Positions 10,867-22,512 of a DNA stretch of 64,000 bases are shown here, in pieces. A model generated the notes under the pieces. The model worked only from the letters and a program-made list of their open reading frames with translations. It made no database searches and had not been told where the DNA came from. Each line of letters begins with the position of its first letter. Positions within the stretch are counted from its first letter, which is position 1. Both the position numbers and the translations under genes were made by a program. The stretch comes from Beta vulgaris subsp. vulgaris (taxonomy: Eukaryota > Streptophyta > Magnoliopsida > Caryophyllales > Amaranthaceae), in contig NC_079202.1 in NCBI RefSeq assembly GCF_026745355.1, positions 47,735,287 to 47,799,286 of the forward strand. Direction: 5' to 3'.

Positions 10867-12442
10867 GTAATAGGACTGTTTGATTATCTTTGTAGTCCTC
10901 AAAATTTTCAATTGTTTGTGTGAGGTCGTGTTCATACCCCTACTTGAGTTGATCGTGCAACATAAGTTAGGTCCTATTCTTTTGAAATGAGATAAACTTA
11001 ATTAAATTGAATTGAAACTGAATTAAATTGAAATAAGCCGAACACGGGGAGTGTCTGAATTAAACTAAAACTGAAAGTGGAAAGTGGAAAATAAGTCCAC
11101 CTTACTTACGAGACTCCCTCACGTCCAAAACATTTCTTCCTTGAGTCCCAACTTCCAAAGTGGAAAGTGAATTAAACTTACGAGAATTTAATTGAAAATA
11201 AGTCCCAAAAAAACATGACCCTAACTGAAAATAAATCCAAAAGAATTGGGCCTTACCTACGTTAAACAACAAGATTACTCCTAATGCATATGTGGGGTTT
11301 CTGATAGCAATTACTAAGGTTGCAATGACTAATGAGGATATTGGCAACACAGATGGGCCATTACTTGATAGTGCAATGTAAGTTACTAATTGATGTAGTC
11401 ATAGATGATGTTAATTGATAATTGAGGATGTTTATTGACACATAAAATTACTGAAAATGCATACATGAGGTTATTTATAACTTATATTATCATTTAAGTA
11501 TGCGACTTTTTTTTTATTGAATCCAGGCTGCAAAATTTGTAAATGATCTGAGCGTTTACAACAGTTTTTTTCAAAAACAAAAGCAATTGAAAGGGAATCT
11601 GTAAATTATTCAAGGATTATGCTATATGAAACCCTTAAAACTGCATAATAAGATTTGCATATAAAACATAAATATATTGTTTAAAATGGAAATTAATTGT
11701 TAATATAACGTACACAATCTAGCACAAATTAAATTTATAACTCTTAATTATTACAAGGAACAACTCCCCTAAAAATCTTTGGTGTCAAGATTCAACTGTC
11801 AATGAGTGTATTTTTGTTACCCCGAAAATTAATGTCGGGTTTTCATACTTATTGTGTGTTTTATGTGTGGGGGTTGGTTGGGTGGAAGAGACAAGAAATC
11901 AGCAGCCACATGATTTCATGTGACTGTAACTTTGGATCTTGTATTTAAGCGTGCTTTGAACACTGATAATATTCATGTCTGTTTGTAATTTTATACCACC
12001 AAAGAATTTTCATCGTATACTATGTGAAACACTGTAGTTTCTTGCTGCTGTTGCACATGTTATCCAGTATATCGTAATTGATTTCATTTCGCATTGATCA
12101 CAAATAAACTCTAATACAAGTGACGTGTTTATTTGGTTGTTGAAAGTAAAACTTTACGTACTCCCCTCCTCGAAAAACTTGATGTCTTATAGCAACTCTA
12201 ATAATGTATCTTAGAGATTTGCTAGCAAATAAAAAAAAGCTTAAACAGTTAGCCCAATTATTGAAAAGAGTAGTTCAAATTTTATTTGCTAGTTAATGTA
12301 ACTTAACTAAGTCAATTTCTTTGAGTTAAAGATATAGGCCTATGTGGGAATATTGGTTCCAATTAATAATAAATGGAGATCGTGTAAAAAATAAAATACA
12401 AAAAATGATTGACAAATGAGACCTACTCGAGCAACAATTGGC
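10867..12442. other. Intergenic, nothing recognised
   Basis: AT-rich sequence with no supported gene. A short tract of aattaaatTgaa-type repeats lies near 10990-11070 and 11170-11190. Confidence 0.5.
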
Positions 12443-12447
12443 TAACT

Positions 12448-12902
12448 TGTAAGAATAGTACCTTTAATGTGTTCGACGAAATGCGTCGAAATTGCTGTAT
12501 TGGAGTATCGCCCGATCGGGCCCGAGACGAAGTTTCCAGCAGGTTGGTTTTGGAGGGCGTTCGATGGCATCGGGCGTGTTCACCCAATCGGGGGCCTTAG
12601 CGAATTACGACCGGGCGTGGTCGCCCGTTCGCGCCAGCGTGTGTTCTAGGTTTGGGAAAAGCTCTGCCCGATCGAGCGCATGTCGCCCTACCCGATCTGA
12701 TGGAGGCCCGTTTAACGCGAAAACGTGTTTTCTGACGCGGAGTATAAATAGGTTATTAACCTAATTGTTTTAGACTACAAATTTAGTCTAATTCTCTCTG
12801 TAATTTGGTTTCCTTACATAATAAAATATTCTATCTCTCTGCCCGTGGACGTAGCCAAATTGGTGAACCAAGTAAATCTGTTGTGTGTTTTTCATTGTTT
12901 TA
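12448..12902 (+). repeat. 5' LTR of Copia-A (3' end lost)
   Basis: Matches the right LTR (24810-25302) from TGTAAGAATAG to ...ttcattgtttta, then diverges about 38 bp before the expected CA end. The primer-binding site is missing because of the rearrangement beginning at 12903. A TATA box (tataaata) is at 12743-12750. The U3 part carries several cccgatcggg-type palindromes. Confidence 0.9.
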
Positions 12903-13249
12903 GGGACGTAGCCAAATTGGTGAACCAAATAAAATATTCTATCTCTCTAATTAGGGACGGATTTTAAAAATCCGACTCTAATTTAAGGATGGATTTTACA
13001 AAATCCGTCTCTAAATTTAAATATATATATATGAATATTTTATTAATTTAGGGACGGATTTTAAAAATCCGTCTCTAATTTAGCGACGGATTTTAAAAAT
13101 TTGTCTCTAAATTTATATATGAATATCTTATTGTACTTCTTTAATTTAGGGTCGGATTTTAAAAATTCGTCTCGAATTCAGGGACGGAATTTAAAAATCC
13201 GTCTCTAATATTTCTTCTACATATTACCAATATTACATAGAGAAGTATA

Positions 13250-13395
13250 CAAGTTGTATTTGGTGTAGTTGGTTAAAGCTTCTTCTCGTGTGTTTAAGGT
13301 CACAAGTTCGATTCCTACAAACAGCGGTTCTTGCGACTGTGGATTCCACTTATCCTTTCCTTTGTAGAGCTAAATCAGGTTTACTTGAGTGATAT
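13250..13395 (+). mobile_element. tRNA-derived SINE nested in the CACTA fragment
   Basis: Box A is tggtgtagttggttaaagc (about 13259-13277) and box B ggtcacaagttcgattcc (about 13299-13316), both good matches to polymerase III internal promoters. The 3' limit is not clear. Confidence 0.55.
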
Positions 13396-13473
13396 TCCGA
13401 ACTGGTAATAAGATCGACTTGAACTAGGTAGGTAATAATAGGTGATTAAATATAATCCAACAATATTAGGAAC

Positions 13474-13735
13474 TACTCCCTCTGTTTTTTTTTATCTTTC
13501 TCACTTTCCTGTGCACATCTCCCAATGCACATCTTTGAACTTAAATATCTTTTATTATATATTAGTAAAAATTATAACGACTGAATATTAATAATGTACT
13601 AATTGAGATGAATCAAACAAGACCCCACATGACTATATTTTTTCTTATAAATTGAAAAGGATAGAGAAGATTCTCTATAAGTATGAATAGTGCCAAGATT
13701 CTAAGTGAGAATAATAAAAAAAAACAGAGGGAGTA
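13474..13735. mobile_element. Stowaway MITE nested in the CACTA fragment
   Basis: The ends are ctccctctgttttttttt and aaaaaaaacagagggag (13476-13733), a perfect TIR pair flanked by TA on both sides. Confidence 0.85.
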
Positions 13736-14035
13736 TCTTTTTGTTAATTTCTTTACTTTTTTAATTTTCAGTAAATTTAGTAACGGATTTTGAAAATCCG
13801 TCTCTAAAGCTCAAAATCCGTCTCTAACTTAGAGACGGATTCAATAACGGATGTTTATCCGTGTCTAATTTAGAGACGGAATGATAAAAATTTGTCCTTA
13901 ATTCAAATTAGCGAAAAGGTCTTCAACAACAAGTGTGTTCCGTCCCTAATTCCGTCTCTAAGCATATGTAGCGACGGAATGTGTTGATTTAGAGATAAAT
14001 TTTTTCAGTCGCTATTGAGCACTTTTTTGTAGTGA

Positions 14036-14577
14036 AACCGCATCTGGTTTGTGGTTGAAATTAGAGAGTTTGTATACGACAAAGTCTCTAAACAACAAGT
14101 TGCTTTTGAAGCAACGTCTGTTCAGCTTGCGAATGAATGAAGGTACACCTCTTAGAGATCACCTAGATCAATTAAATACAATTTTACTAGAATTACATAA
14201 TATTGATGTTGAGGTGGAGGATGAGGATGCCGCTTTGATTCTGCTTGTTTCTTTACCATTATGATATGAAAATTTTGTGCAATCTTTCATTGGTTAGATC
14301 ATCTCTTTATACTAAGGAATTGCACCATAAGGCATATGGTAGTACAGGTACGGATAATCAGGCTTCTGGATTAGTGGTCAGTAGTGATGGTAAGGGACGC
14401 GGCAAAAAGAATTTCAAAAAACCTGAAAATTCTAAAGGGGGTCCTAAACCTAATGATGTATGTAATTACTGTAAGGAGGAGGGGTATTGGAAAAAGAAAT
14501 GTCCTAAAAAGAAGTATTATGAGAATAAATTTGGGTCTGGTTCTGCTGCTGTTGCAGCTAGAAAATTCGAATTCTGA
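14036..14577 (+). pseudogene. Copia-A gag (fragment)
   Basis: Matches the gag of Copia-B (minus strand, 54570-55200) from GLWL.LESLY onward. It lacks the N-terminal part, has a TGA at 14262-14264 and needs a frame change before the nucleocapsid region. The zinc knuckle CNYCKEEGYWKKKC (about 14461-14502) has Tyr where the CCHC family has His, so metal binding should be lost. Confidence 0.85.
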
Positions 14578-15177
14578 GGATGATCTTGCTCTAGTTGCTA
14601 ATGAGCAAACATACTGTAATGATGTGTGGGTTATTGATTCTGGAGCGTCGTATCATATGAGTCCTTGTATGGAGTGGTTCAACCATGGACCTCACTCTGG
14701 GATCAATCACACTGTCAGATTGAAGGGAGTACTAGGCATCACACTGTCAGAAATACACCATAGCAGAATGGTGTAGCAGAACGAATGAATCAGACGCTTC
14801 TGGAGAGAGCTAGGTGCATGTTCTTTAATTAATGTTGGGATGACTAGAAGGTTTTGGGGAGAAGCCGTCAGTACAACATGTTATCTGATCAACCATGGAC
14901 CTCACTCTGGGATCAATCTCAAAACACCATACGCGATGTGGTCAGGTAAGCCTACAAATTACTCAGATATGCGAGTTTTTGGTTGTAATGTTTACTATCA
15001 TGTAAATGAGGGTAAGTTGGAGCCAAATGCTAAAAAGGGAGTGTTTATAGGATATGGGGATGGAGTAAAGGGTTATAGAATCTTGTCTCCGTCTGAGGGT
15101 ATGATTATACTGAGTAGAAATGTTGTCTTTGATGAAAATTATATGTTTAATAATCCAACTATGAAGTCTATTGTTGT
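14570..15177 (+). pseudogene. Copia-A protease and integrase remnants
   Basis: The protease active-site region VWVIDSGASYHMSP (about 14624-14665) is followed almost at once by integrase C-terminal sequence (QNEMNQTLLERARCM, RRFWGEAV, VFGCNVYYH, KGVFIGYGDG). The catalytic core of integrase is deleted. A 27-bp block (aaccatggacctcactctgg...) appears at about 14683 and again at 14891, and atcacactgtcag occurs twice near 14706 and 14738, which marks the deletion scar. The LINE inserted at 15178 cuts the frame. Confidence 0.85.
15164..15177 (+). repeat. Target-site duplication of the LINE, left copy
   Basis: aagtctattgttgt, repeated perfectly at 20820-20833 after the poly(A) tail. Confidence 0.93.
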
Positions 15178-15255
15178 GTAACTTCCTCGAAAGACAGGAA
15201 GCTCTCCCTTGAAAGATAGGAAACCCTAACCCTAGGGGCTTGAGATCGTGCTACC

Positions 15256-16695
15256 ATGGCTAACGAGCTCATCGAAAAGTGCAAAAACCTTAAAATAAAT
15301 GACGCTGAAAACCATGTTTTTGAGATTGGTGAACTGGAGGATGGAATTGACGAGGAACAAGTGTCCTTGGTACTTGTAGGGCGATTGGCGACAGAACGCA
15401 GCTTTAATATCGAAGCGTTCAAAAGGACAATGATTCAGGTGTGGGCAGTATCTAAGCGCCTAATAATACGAATGATTGGACCCAATCTTTTTGTGTTCCA
15501 ATTTTTCCATTGGAGAGATAAGGAGAAAGTGATGGAGGGTAGACCCTGGTGTTTTGAGAACCAACTGCTTATCCTAAACGAAATTACCGGCGAGGATCAA
15601 CCGGCGGATGTTCCCCTTACACATTCTCCGTTCTGGATCCGGTTAAAAAACCTGCCCTTTAACTATCGTTCGTTTGCTATTTGTCATGCGATTGCGTTAA
15701 AAATCGGAGCGGTGATGGAATTGGATGATGATGATTTAAATCTGGATAACTATAGACGAGTGAGAGTTATGATGGATGTTGCGCAGCCACTGTGCCGTTT
15801 TCAGGATATTCAAGGTAGGGATGGTCGTGTTTTTCGTATTCCCATTGCGTATGAGCGACTGCCTTTCTTTTATTTTCTTTGCGGAACTATTGGCCATAGC
15901 GAGAAGGAATGTGTTAATGTGGATGATGAGGAACCTGAACAATGCCTGGGATGGGGGAAACAATTAAGAGCTACTCCTAGGTGTGGCACTAAGAAACTAG
16001 TCGAGGAGGTGGAAGAGGTTAAATCCTGCCGCAAGAATCTTTTTGTGGCTAAACCTCGGAGTAAGATGAGTCTGGATAAAGGGGGGCTGGATATAAGTGG
16101 AGGAGGTGACGGGGTGCATGGGAGGGAAGTAGTGGTGGGAAAGTCAGGAGGAGTTAATGATGCGGGTGGAGCTACGACCTGTGTTAGTCAAAAGGGAAAG
16201 GGTATGTTGGAAAATGGAGGGTCTGTAGGAGATGTGGCGTATCAGGAGGATGATAATCTTGTTTTGATTACTGAGTTGGGACAAGTGAATGAAGCGATGG
16301 CCAAAGAAGTTGGGACACATGAAGGGGTAGGTGGGCTACCACTAAATAAAGCTCCTGCTTTGAAGGAGGACAAGGGTGAAATAAATGAGGAGCAGGGGGT
16401 TAAAGTGAAGATAAATGAAGTAGGGGCTAGTGGCGCGCGCATGACCAAAGCAGTAGTTAGTCCTCCTTCTGGGGCAACAGAGGGAGGAAATACAGGAGCA
16501 CGACACTGGAAGAAATTCAAAAGAGATAAGGGAGATGCAATGGAAGGAGTGGAGCATGATTTGGTGCTGTCTGAGCAAGTAGGGAAGAGAGGTAGGGAAT
16601 GGGGCTTGGAAGTAGAGGAGGATATGTGTGCAGTAAAAAAGGCTCGTAATGGTGATGAACTTTTTGGATGGCGTGAGGCGAGGTCTGCCGAGTAG
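15256..16695 (+). CDS. LINE ORF1 protein (DUF4283, zinc knuckle)
   Basis: An uninterrupted frame of 479 codons, ATG in ccATGg context, TAG at 16693-16695. Residues about 30-175 match the DUF4283 domain found in plant LINE ORF1 proteins (FVFQFFHWRDKEKVMEGRPW, PFWIRLKNLP). A zinc knuckle follows at 206-219, written Y-x2-CGTIGHSEKEC: the first Cys is Tyr206 (tat at 15871-15873), so one zinc ligand is missing. The C-terminal half is Gly/Glu/Lys-rich and likely disordered. ORF1 proteins bind the element RNA. The frame is intact apart from the knuckle; whether it is expressed is unknown. Confidence 0.9.
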   Translation: MANELIEKCKNLKINDAENHVFEIGELEDGIDEEQVSLVLVGRLATERSFNIEAFKRTMIQVWAVSKRLIIRMIGPNLFVFQFFHWRDKEKVMEGRPWCFENQLLILNEITGEDQPADVPLTHSPFWIRLKNLPFNYRSFAICHAIALKIGAVMELDDDDLNLDNYRRVRVMMDVAQPLCRFQDIQGRDGRVFRIPIAYERLPFFYFLCGTIGHSEKECVNVDDEEPEQCLGWGKQLRATPRCGTKKLVEEVEEVKSCRKNLFVAKPRSKMSLDKGGLDISGGGDGVHGREVVVGKSGGVNDAGGATTCVSQKGKGMLENGGSVGDVAYQEDDNLVLITELGQVNEAMAKEVGTHEGVGGLPLNKAPALKEDKGEINEEQGVKVKINEVGASGARMTKAVVSPPSGATEGGNTGARHWKKFKRDKGDAMEGVEHDLVLSEQVGKRGREWGLEVEEDMCAVKKARNGDELFGWREARSAE

Positions 16696-16712
16696 CAGAC
16701 CCGCCAAGCCCA

Positions 16713-19700
16713 ATGAGTATCCTGTGCTGGAACTGCCGGGGGATGGGCAACCCCTGGTCAGTTCGGAGACTTTGGAAATGGAGTCGTGAAATTGCCCCCG
16801 ACTTAATCTTTTTGTCGGAAACTATGGTGAACAAGGAGATAGTGGAGAGTCTAAAAGAGAAAATTGAATGTTCAAATGCTTTTGGGGTGTCGAGCCAAGG
16901 TAAAGCAGGGGGGTCTGTGTGTGTTCTGGAAGGCGGAAAAATCCAGTTTAAATTTGTATCATTTTCACAACATCATATATGTGGGGATGTGTTGGCCGAG
17001 AGTGGGGCTCAGTGGAGGTTCGTTGGTATTTATGGTTGGCCAGAGGGAACTAATAAGCACCAAACGTGGTCTCTTATTCGTCACTTATGTGAGGATACGG
17101 AACTCCCTATCATGTTCGGGGGTGATTTCAATGAGATTGTGACGTATGATGAGAAGGAAGGGGGAGCCATGACTGAACGACGAGAGCTGTCCCATTTTCG
17201 AAACGTCGTGGATTTATGTAGGCTGCGGGACTTGGGTTTCGAGGGGAAATGGTGGACCTGGGAAAGGGGTCGGTCCATTAACACTCGGGTTCGGGAGAGG
17301 CTAGATCGCTTCCAGGCAACGACGGAGTGGTTAAATTTATTCCCACAGGCCACGGTTTCTCATCTGCTTCGATATAAATCGGACCACTGACCGATAGTGG
17401 TTCGTTTAACTCAGCCCATGAAGAGTCGAGGGGGTGGGCGCAGGGGATTTAAATTCGAAACGGCGTGGCTGTTGGAAGAGGGTGCGAAGACGTGGTGCGA
17501 GATGCATGGCAGCGTGGGGGGTCTCAAAATGTGGTAACAAAGCTGGAGGAGGTAGCAGGGGGCTGGTCAAATGGAGCTCTAAAAGTTTAAAAACTTGGCA
17601 AAGCAAATTGAGAATACGGAGAAAGCTCTAAAGGAGGCGCAACAACGTCCAATTTTGTAGGCTAGTTGTCTCGAATGCACCAATCTCGAGACGATATTGG
17701 ATGATCTCCTTAATAAGCAAGAGGCCTATTGGTTTATGAGGTCGAGAGTAACGAAGGTGAGAGATGGAGACCGAAACACGAGCTATTTTCACCACAAGGC
17801 GTCACAGAGGAAAGCTCGAAATAAAATGAAGGGCCTTTATGATGAGAGTGGAGTTTGGAAGGAAGAAGATGATCAACTGGAGGCTATTGTTACGGCCTAT
17901 TATCAAAAGCTTTTTGACTCTAGTGAGCCTGCAGCGGCCAATATGCAATCGGTATTGCAGCATATGGGTCTTCTCGTGTCTTCGGAGATGAATGCGCAAT
18001 TGCTAAAACCATACACAAAGGCTGAAATTTTCGAGGCTCTCTCACATATGCACCCTTGTAAAGCCCCGGGCCCTGACGGTATGCACGCTATTTTCTTTCG
18101 AAAATTTTGGCATATAGTAGGAGATGATGTTTCTGAGTTTGTTATTAATATCCTACATGGCTCTGATATGCCTGCACATGTAAACCACACTAATATTGTC
18201 ATGATTCCCAAAGTTAAAGACCCAACTGATGTTGCTCAATATAGGCCTATTAGCTTATGTAATGTGGTGTACAAATTAGTTTCTAAAGCAATTGTAATCC
18301 GATTACAAACAATTCTCCCTGCTCTGGTAACGGAGAATCAGAGTGCTTTTGTTCCTGGAAGACAAATTACAGATAATGCGCTTATAGCTATGGAGTTGTT
18401 CCATTCTATGAAACATAGAAACAAATGCAGGAGAGGTGTGATTGCTATGAAACTGGACATGAGTAAGGCTTATGACAGAGTGGAATGGGGTTTTCTGAAG
18501 AAGTTACTACTGACAATGGGTTTTGATGGCAGATGGGTTAATTTGATAATGCAATGTGTGACCTCCGTTAACTACTCTTTTGTGATCAATGGCCGAGTAC
18601 GAGGACATGTGCGCCCCTCCCGGGGCCTCAGACAGGGGGACCCTCTATCCCCCTATCTGTTTATTTTAGTAGCTGATGCATTTTCTAGAATGCTACTTTA
18701 TGCAGTACAGGAGAAAAGAATTCGGGGAGCAAAGGCGAGTCGTAGTGGGCCGGAGATTTCTCACCTTCTTTTTGCAGATGACAGTCTACTCTTTGCAAGA
18801 GCTAATCGACAGGAATGCTCGGAAGTAGTTGATTTATTCAACAAGTATGAAGCAGCATCTGGTCAGAAAATTAACTATGATAAGTCGGAAGTTTCTTTTA
18901 GCAGAGGGGTTAGCACTGAACAAAATGAGGAATTGATGGATCTGTTGCACATGAGACACGTTGATAGACACGAGAAATACTTGGGTATCCCTACAGTGGC
19001 GGGACGTTCGAAGAAGGCCGTCCTCGGGGCCCTTCTGGATAGGATTTGGAAAAAGTTGCAAGGATGGAAAGAAAAGCTACTATCTAGAGCAGGGAAAGAG
19101 GTGCTTTTGAAATCTGTTATGCAAGCCATGCCTACTTATTTGATGGGGATTTACAAATTCCCAACATGGGTAACAAGCACCATATCTTCGGTCATGGCTC
19201 GATTTTTCTGGGGGCAAACTGACGCAAGGAGGAGAATACACTGGAGGAGTTGGAAGTCTATGTGTGAACTCAAATGCTTGGGAGGTTTAGGGTTCAAGGA
19301 TCTAGAGGTGTTTAATGATGCGCTGTTGGGACGTCAAGCATGGCGTGTAATGAAAGGAGAGAACACGCTGCTGGGGAAGGTATTGAAAGCGAAATACTAC
19401 CATCGAAGCACGTTTCTTGAAGCTCCACTAGGGTATGCACCATGTTTTTCGTGGAATGGGATATGGAGTGCTAAGGCGCTTATAAAAGAGGGGATGATCT
19501 GGAGAGTGGGGAATGGTGTCGATATTAATATATGGAGCGACCCTTGGATTGCTGACGAACAGGGGAAATTCATTCAAAGCGGGAGGATGGAGGAGGTGGA
19601 AAGGGTGAGTGACTTAATCCATACGGGGTCCTCTGAATGGAATGTGGAGCTTATCACTCGTTTGTTCAATGAGCGCGATACTAAATGCATCCTATCGCTT

Positions 19701-20780
19701 CCCCTAAGTGAGCGTAGGCCACACGACGTCCTCACTTGGGCTTCTACAAAGGATGGGAACTATTCCGCGAAAACGGTGTATATGCTAATGAAGAGGTTTA
19801 ACCTGGATGTGTTTCATGAGGCTTGGCTAATGTTGTGGAAGGTGGAAGCTTCACCCAAGGTGCGCTTATTTTTATGGAGGCTATGTACAGGCACTTTGCC
19901 TACTCGCTCATTGTTGATGCACAGGCACATGATTGATGATGTGCGCTGCCCCTGGTGTGGCGAGGAGGAAACGGCAATGCACGCTCTCTTCCTTTGCCAC
20001 CGAGTTCACGAATTATGGGAGGATAGTGGTTGCGCTCAGATGCTATTAAATATTGAGATTGCCCCCATCCAGGAGACCGTAGCTAGCTGGGCAAAACTCG
20101 AGAAGAAGTTGCAGCAACGAGTTGTAATCTTAGCGTGGTGTATATGGACCGAGCGAAATTCAAAAATTTTCACTAACTCCACGACAGCGAACCCCATCAT
20201 CATGGCACGAATGCACTGTCAGATTGAAGAGCATGATAAGTATGCGAAGCGGATATATGGTGCTAGAGGGGGAGGCATGACTTTGAGTGCGAAAGTGTGG
20301 AAGGCCCCTACTAGAGGTATGGTGAAACTTAACTGTGACGCGTCACTAGCTTGTGAAGGATGGGTAGGGCTGGGTGTGGTGGCTCGAGATTATGAAGGGA
20401 AGGTCTTGTTTGCTGCCTCGCGTCGAGTTAGAGCTCATTGGCCGGTGGAGATCGCGGATTGGAAGGCCCTACTTATGGCCATTCGGCTGGCTAGACGGTT
20501 TGGGTACTAAGAGGTTGTGCTGGAATCAGATAGTCAAGTCCTTATCTCGAGGCTCTCCAAAGGCATGGTGTATTTCTCGGACCTTGATTATGTTTTAGAA
20601 GATATTTTCCTGCTTAGTAGCCGTTTTAAGTCTCTTTCCTGGTCTCATGTTAAAAGGGATGTCAATGCTGTAGCCCATCACCTAGCTAAGATAGTACCAT
20701 TTGGTGTTGAACAAATTTGGGAGAACCACAGTCCTGTTGAGGTTAACCCGTATGTACTAATGGACACTTTGTCCATGGAT
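16713..20780 (+). pseudogene. LINE ORF2: endonuclease, reverse transcriptase, RNase H (broken)
   Basis: It starts 17 bp after ORF1. Residues 1-225 are an EEP endonuclease (CWNCRGMG, GGDFNEI, terminal SDH) that ends at a TGA (17388-17390) just after the SDH motif. Linker sequence follows with further stops (TAA 17535-17537) and shifts up to about 17600, then a long frame from 17697: the APGPDG and YRPISL motifs, DMSKAYDR near 18460, GLRQGDPLSP near 18628, and the catalytic FADDS near 18771. A Cys/His zf-RVT region lies at about 19830-20010, and RNase H (LNCDAS) begins near 20330. A TAA at 20508-20510 interrupts RNase H, after which the same frame continues (ESDSQVL) to about 20786. RT motifs are intact; the ORF as a whole is not. 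Confidence 0.93.
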
Positions 20781-20819
20781 GAATGAGAATGGTACTGCTA
20801 TTTTCCCCTCAAAAAAAAA

Positions 20820-20833
20820 AAGTCTATTGTTGT
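20820..20833 (+). repeat. Target-site duplication of the LINE, right copy
   Basis: aagtctattgttgt directly after the poly(A) tail (the first one or two A may belong to either). Confidence 0.93.
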
Positions 20834-21065
20834 CAGATAATGGTATTATTGATAAACAGGTGCAGCAGCAAGTCACTTATGATGAGAGTGATGTCACTCA
20901 TAATGAGAGTGATGATTATCAACACATTGTTTATGAAGCACCACCATCTTCAATACCAAATGAAGAGGCGCCTAGCCTGACTCGAGAGCGTCCTATAAGG
21001 ACAAATTTTCAGAAACCCCAAATAGGTATGGTTTTCAAGATATGGGGGCTTATGCACTGCAGGTT
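20834..21065 (+). pseudogene. Copia-A linker between integrase and RT
   Basis: Continues the copia pol frame after the LINE: an acidic Asp/Glu/Ser-rich stretch, then RERPIRTNFQKPQIG, the usual junction between integrase and RT in Ty1-copia polyproteins. The CACTA insertion at 21066 ends it. Confidence 0.75.
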
Positions 21066-22512
21066 CACTAGTAGAATAAATGCTTATTGTTGCAGTCATT
21101 AAGTGGCCTATTGCGGCAGTTTTAGTCGCGCAACAATTAAGGGGGCAGCAATAGGTAATTAATATATTGCTGCGGTTTCTGGGTAAAATCGCAGCAATAT
21201 GGTTATTTTATATCAGATTTATAAAGCATATTGCTGCGGTTTCTGATTAAATTTTACATTTTGCCATTAAATTTGAAAGACAAAAAGACAAAAAGAAAAT
21301 AAAACGCCGCTGATTGAAACTAATAACATAAAATTATTATACAAAATTAAAAAAAAACATAAAAATTGAACTATATTATTACAATATATTTAGGGCAGAG
21401 TATAAAAAACCAAAATTATAATACCAAAAATACAGAAAAATATTTAAGGCAGAGTATAAAAAAACAAAATCATATAACTCATAAGTAATTATTTCGTACA
21501 AAAATAATTACAAAATATTATACTCCTATATTGTATTTTCCCTAGGCAGTTCACCAAATTAACGAATGTTTTCATTTTGGCTTCAAAACACAAACCGTCT
21601 TTCATGAACATTTACAAAAATAAAACAAAAATAACAATATGCTGAAAACTGGAACGAATTGTCGACGGCGAACGGGCGACGGTGAACACGGGCGACGGAG
21701 AACAACCGGCGACGGCGAGTAGAACTGGAACTGAAGCTTGTGACGGCGACAGCGACGGCGAAAGGGCGAGACCACGAGCGAAAATCTGAAAAAATCGATA
21801 TGAAATAATCAAAAAAGGAAAAAACCGATCTGAAATAATAAAAAAAGGAAAAAAAACAGATCTGAAATAATAAAAAAAAACGAAAAAATACACAAATCTG
21901 AAAAAATCGAAATGAAAAAAAAACGAGAAAAGATAAAAAAAAATGCAAGGAGTCTTCGATTTGAAAACGAGGAAATCTTCGAGTCTTCATGAAATCTTCG
22001 AGCCTTCATGAAATCTTCGAGCCTATGATAATGACAGAACGGCCGACGAAGAGGAGAGAGGAGAGAGATCGCGTGAGGGAGCGACGATTGAGACGAAGAG
22101 GAGAGATATCGCGTGAGGGAGCAACAACTGAGGAGAGAGGAGAGAGGAGAGAGGAGGGAGGAGGGAGAGGCGCAGGAGTGAGGGAAAGGGGTTTGGATTT
22201 TATGAGTGGGGGAGGCGCGAGAATGAGGGAGCGTGTCTTAAGTTCTGTTAGATTTATTAGGGTTTGGTTTATATTGCTGCGGTTTCTTTAAAAAACCGCA
22301 GAAATAGATTAAAATATTATATTTTAATCTATTGCTGCAGCAATATATTTGGTTAAATAATTTTGAAAATCTCTCATTAACATCTATTACTGCGGTTTTC
22401 AGCAATAGGTTAATTTTCGATTTTACTTTTTTTTTTACGTGGTTTATTGCTGCGTATGGATAAAACCGCAGCAATTCAAGCGCAGCAATAAGCAATTATT
22501 CTACTAGTGGTT
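21063..22512. mobile_element. Non-autonomous CACTA element
   Basis: The ends are CACTAGTAGAATAA (from 21066) and TTATTCTACTAGTG (to 22509), a perfect inverted pair, flanked by the 3-bp duplication gtt (21063-21065, 22510-22512). Both ends carry attgctgcggttt motifs in both orientations, the expected subterminal transposase sites. The inside holds no transposase. It has a GC-rich tract with repeated cggcgac motifs (21660-21780), ctgaaataat repeats, three copies of cttcatgaaatcttcgagc (21978-22025) and a purine-rich gagagagga tract (22040-22180). Confidence 0.9.

Larger units (their letters stand above)
12903..14035 (-). mobile_element. CACTA element fragment, left end missing
   Basis: The right end reads ...agtgcttttttgtagtg-type sequence; in reverse it starts CACTACAAAAAAGTGCTC, the classic CACTA terminus. 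Inside are at least eight copies of gggacggatttt / aaaatccgtctctaa in both orientations, typical CACTA subterminal repeats. No left CACTA end is found. The first ~45 bp are a scrambled copy of LTR sequence. The insertion or a later deletion also removed the copia PBS and the gag N-terminus, because gag resumes at 14036 in the middle. Confidence 0.75.
15178..20819 (+). mobile_element. Full-length L1-type plant LINE
   Basis: It lies between perfect 14-bp target duplications and ends in a run of about 10 A. The layout is a short 5'UTR (78 bp), ORF1 with a DUF4283-type domain and zinc knuckle, and ORF2 with endonuclease, reverse transcriptase, zf-RVT and RNase H. ORF2 is broken by stops and frameshifts, so the element is inactive, but its length is that of a complete insertion. 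It entered the copia integrase coding region. Confidence 0.95.

Noticed and set aside
21583..22009. Phe/Ser-rich minus-strand frames
   Set aside because: Arise from A-rich repeats in the CACTA interior.
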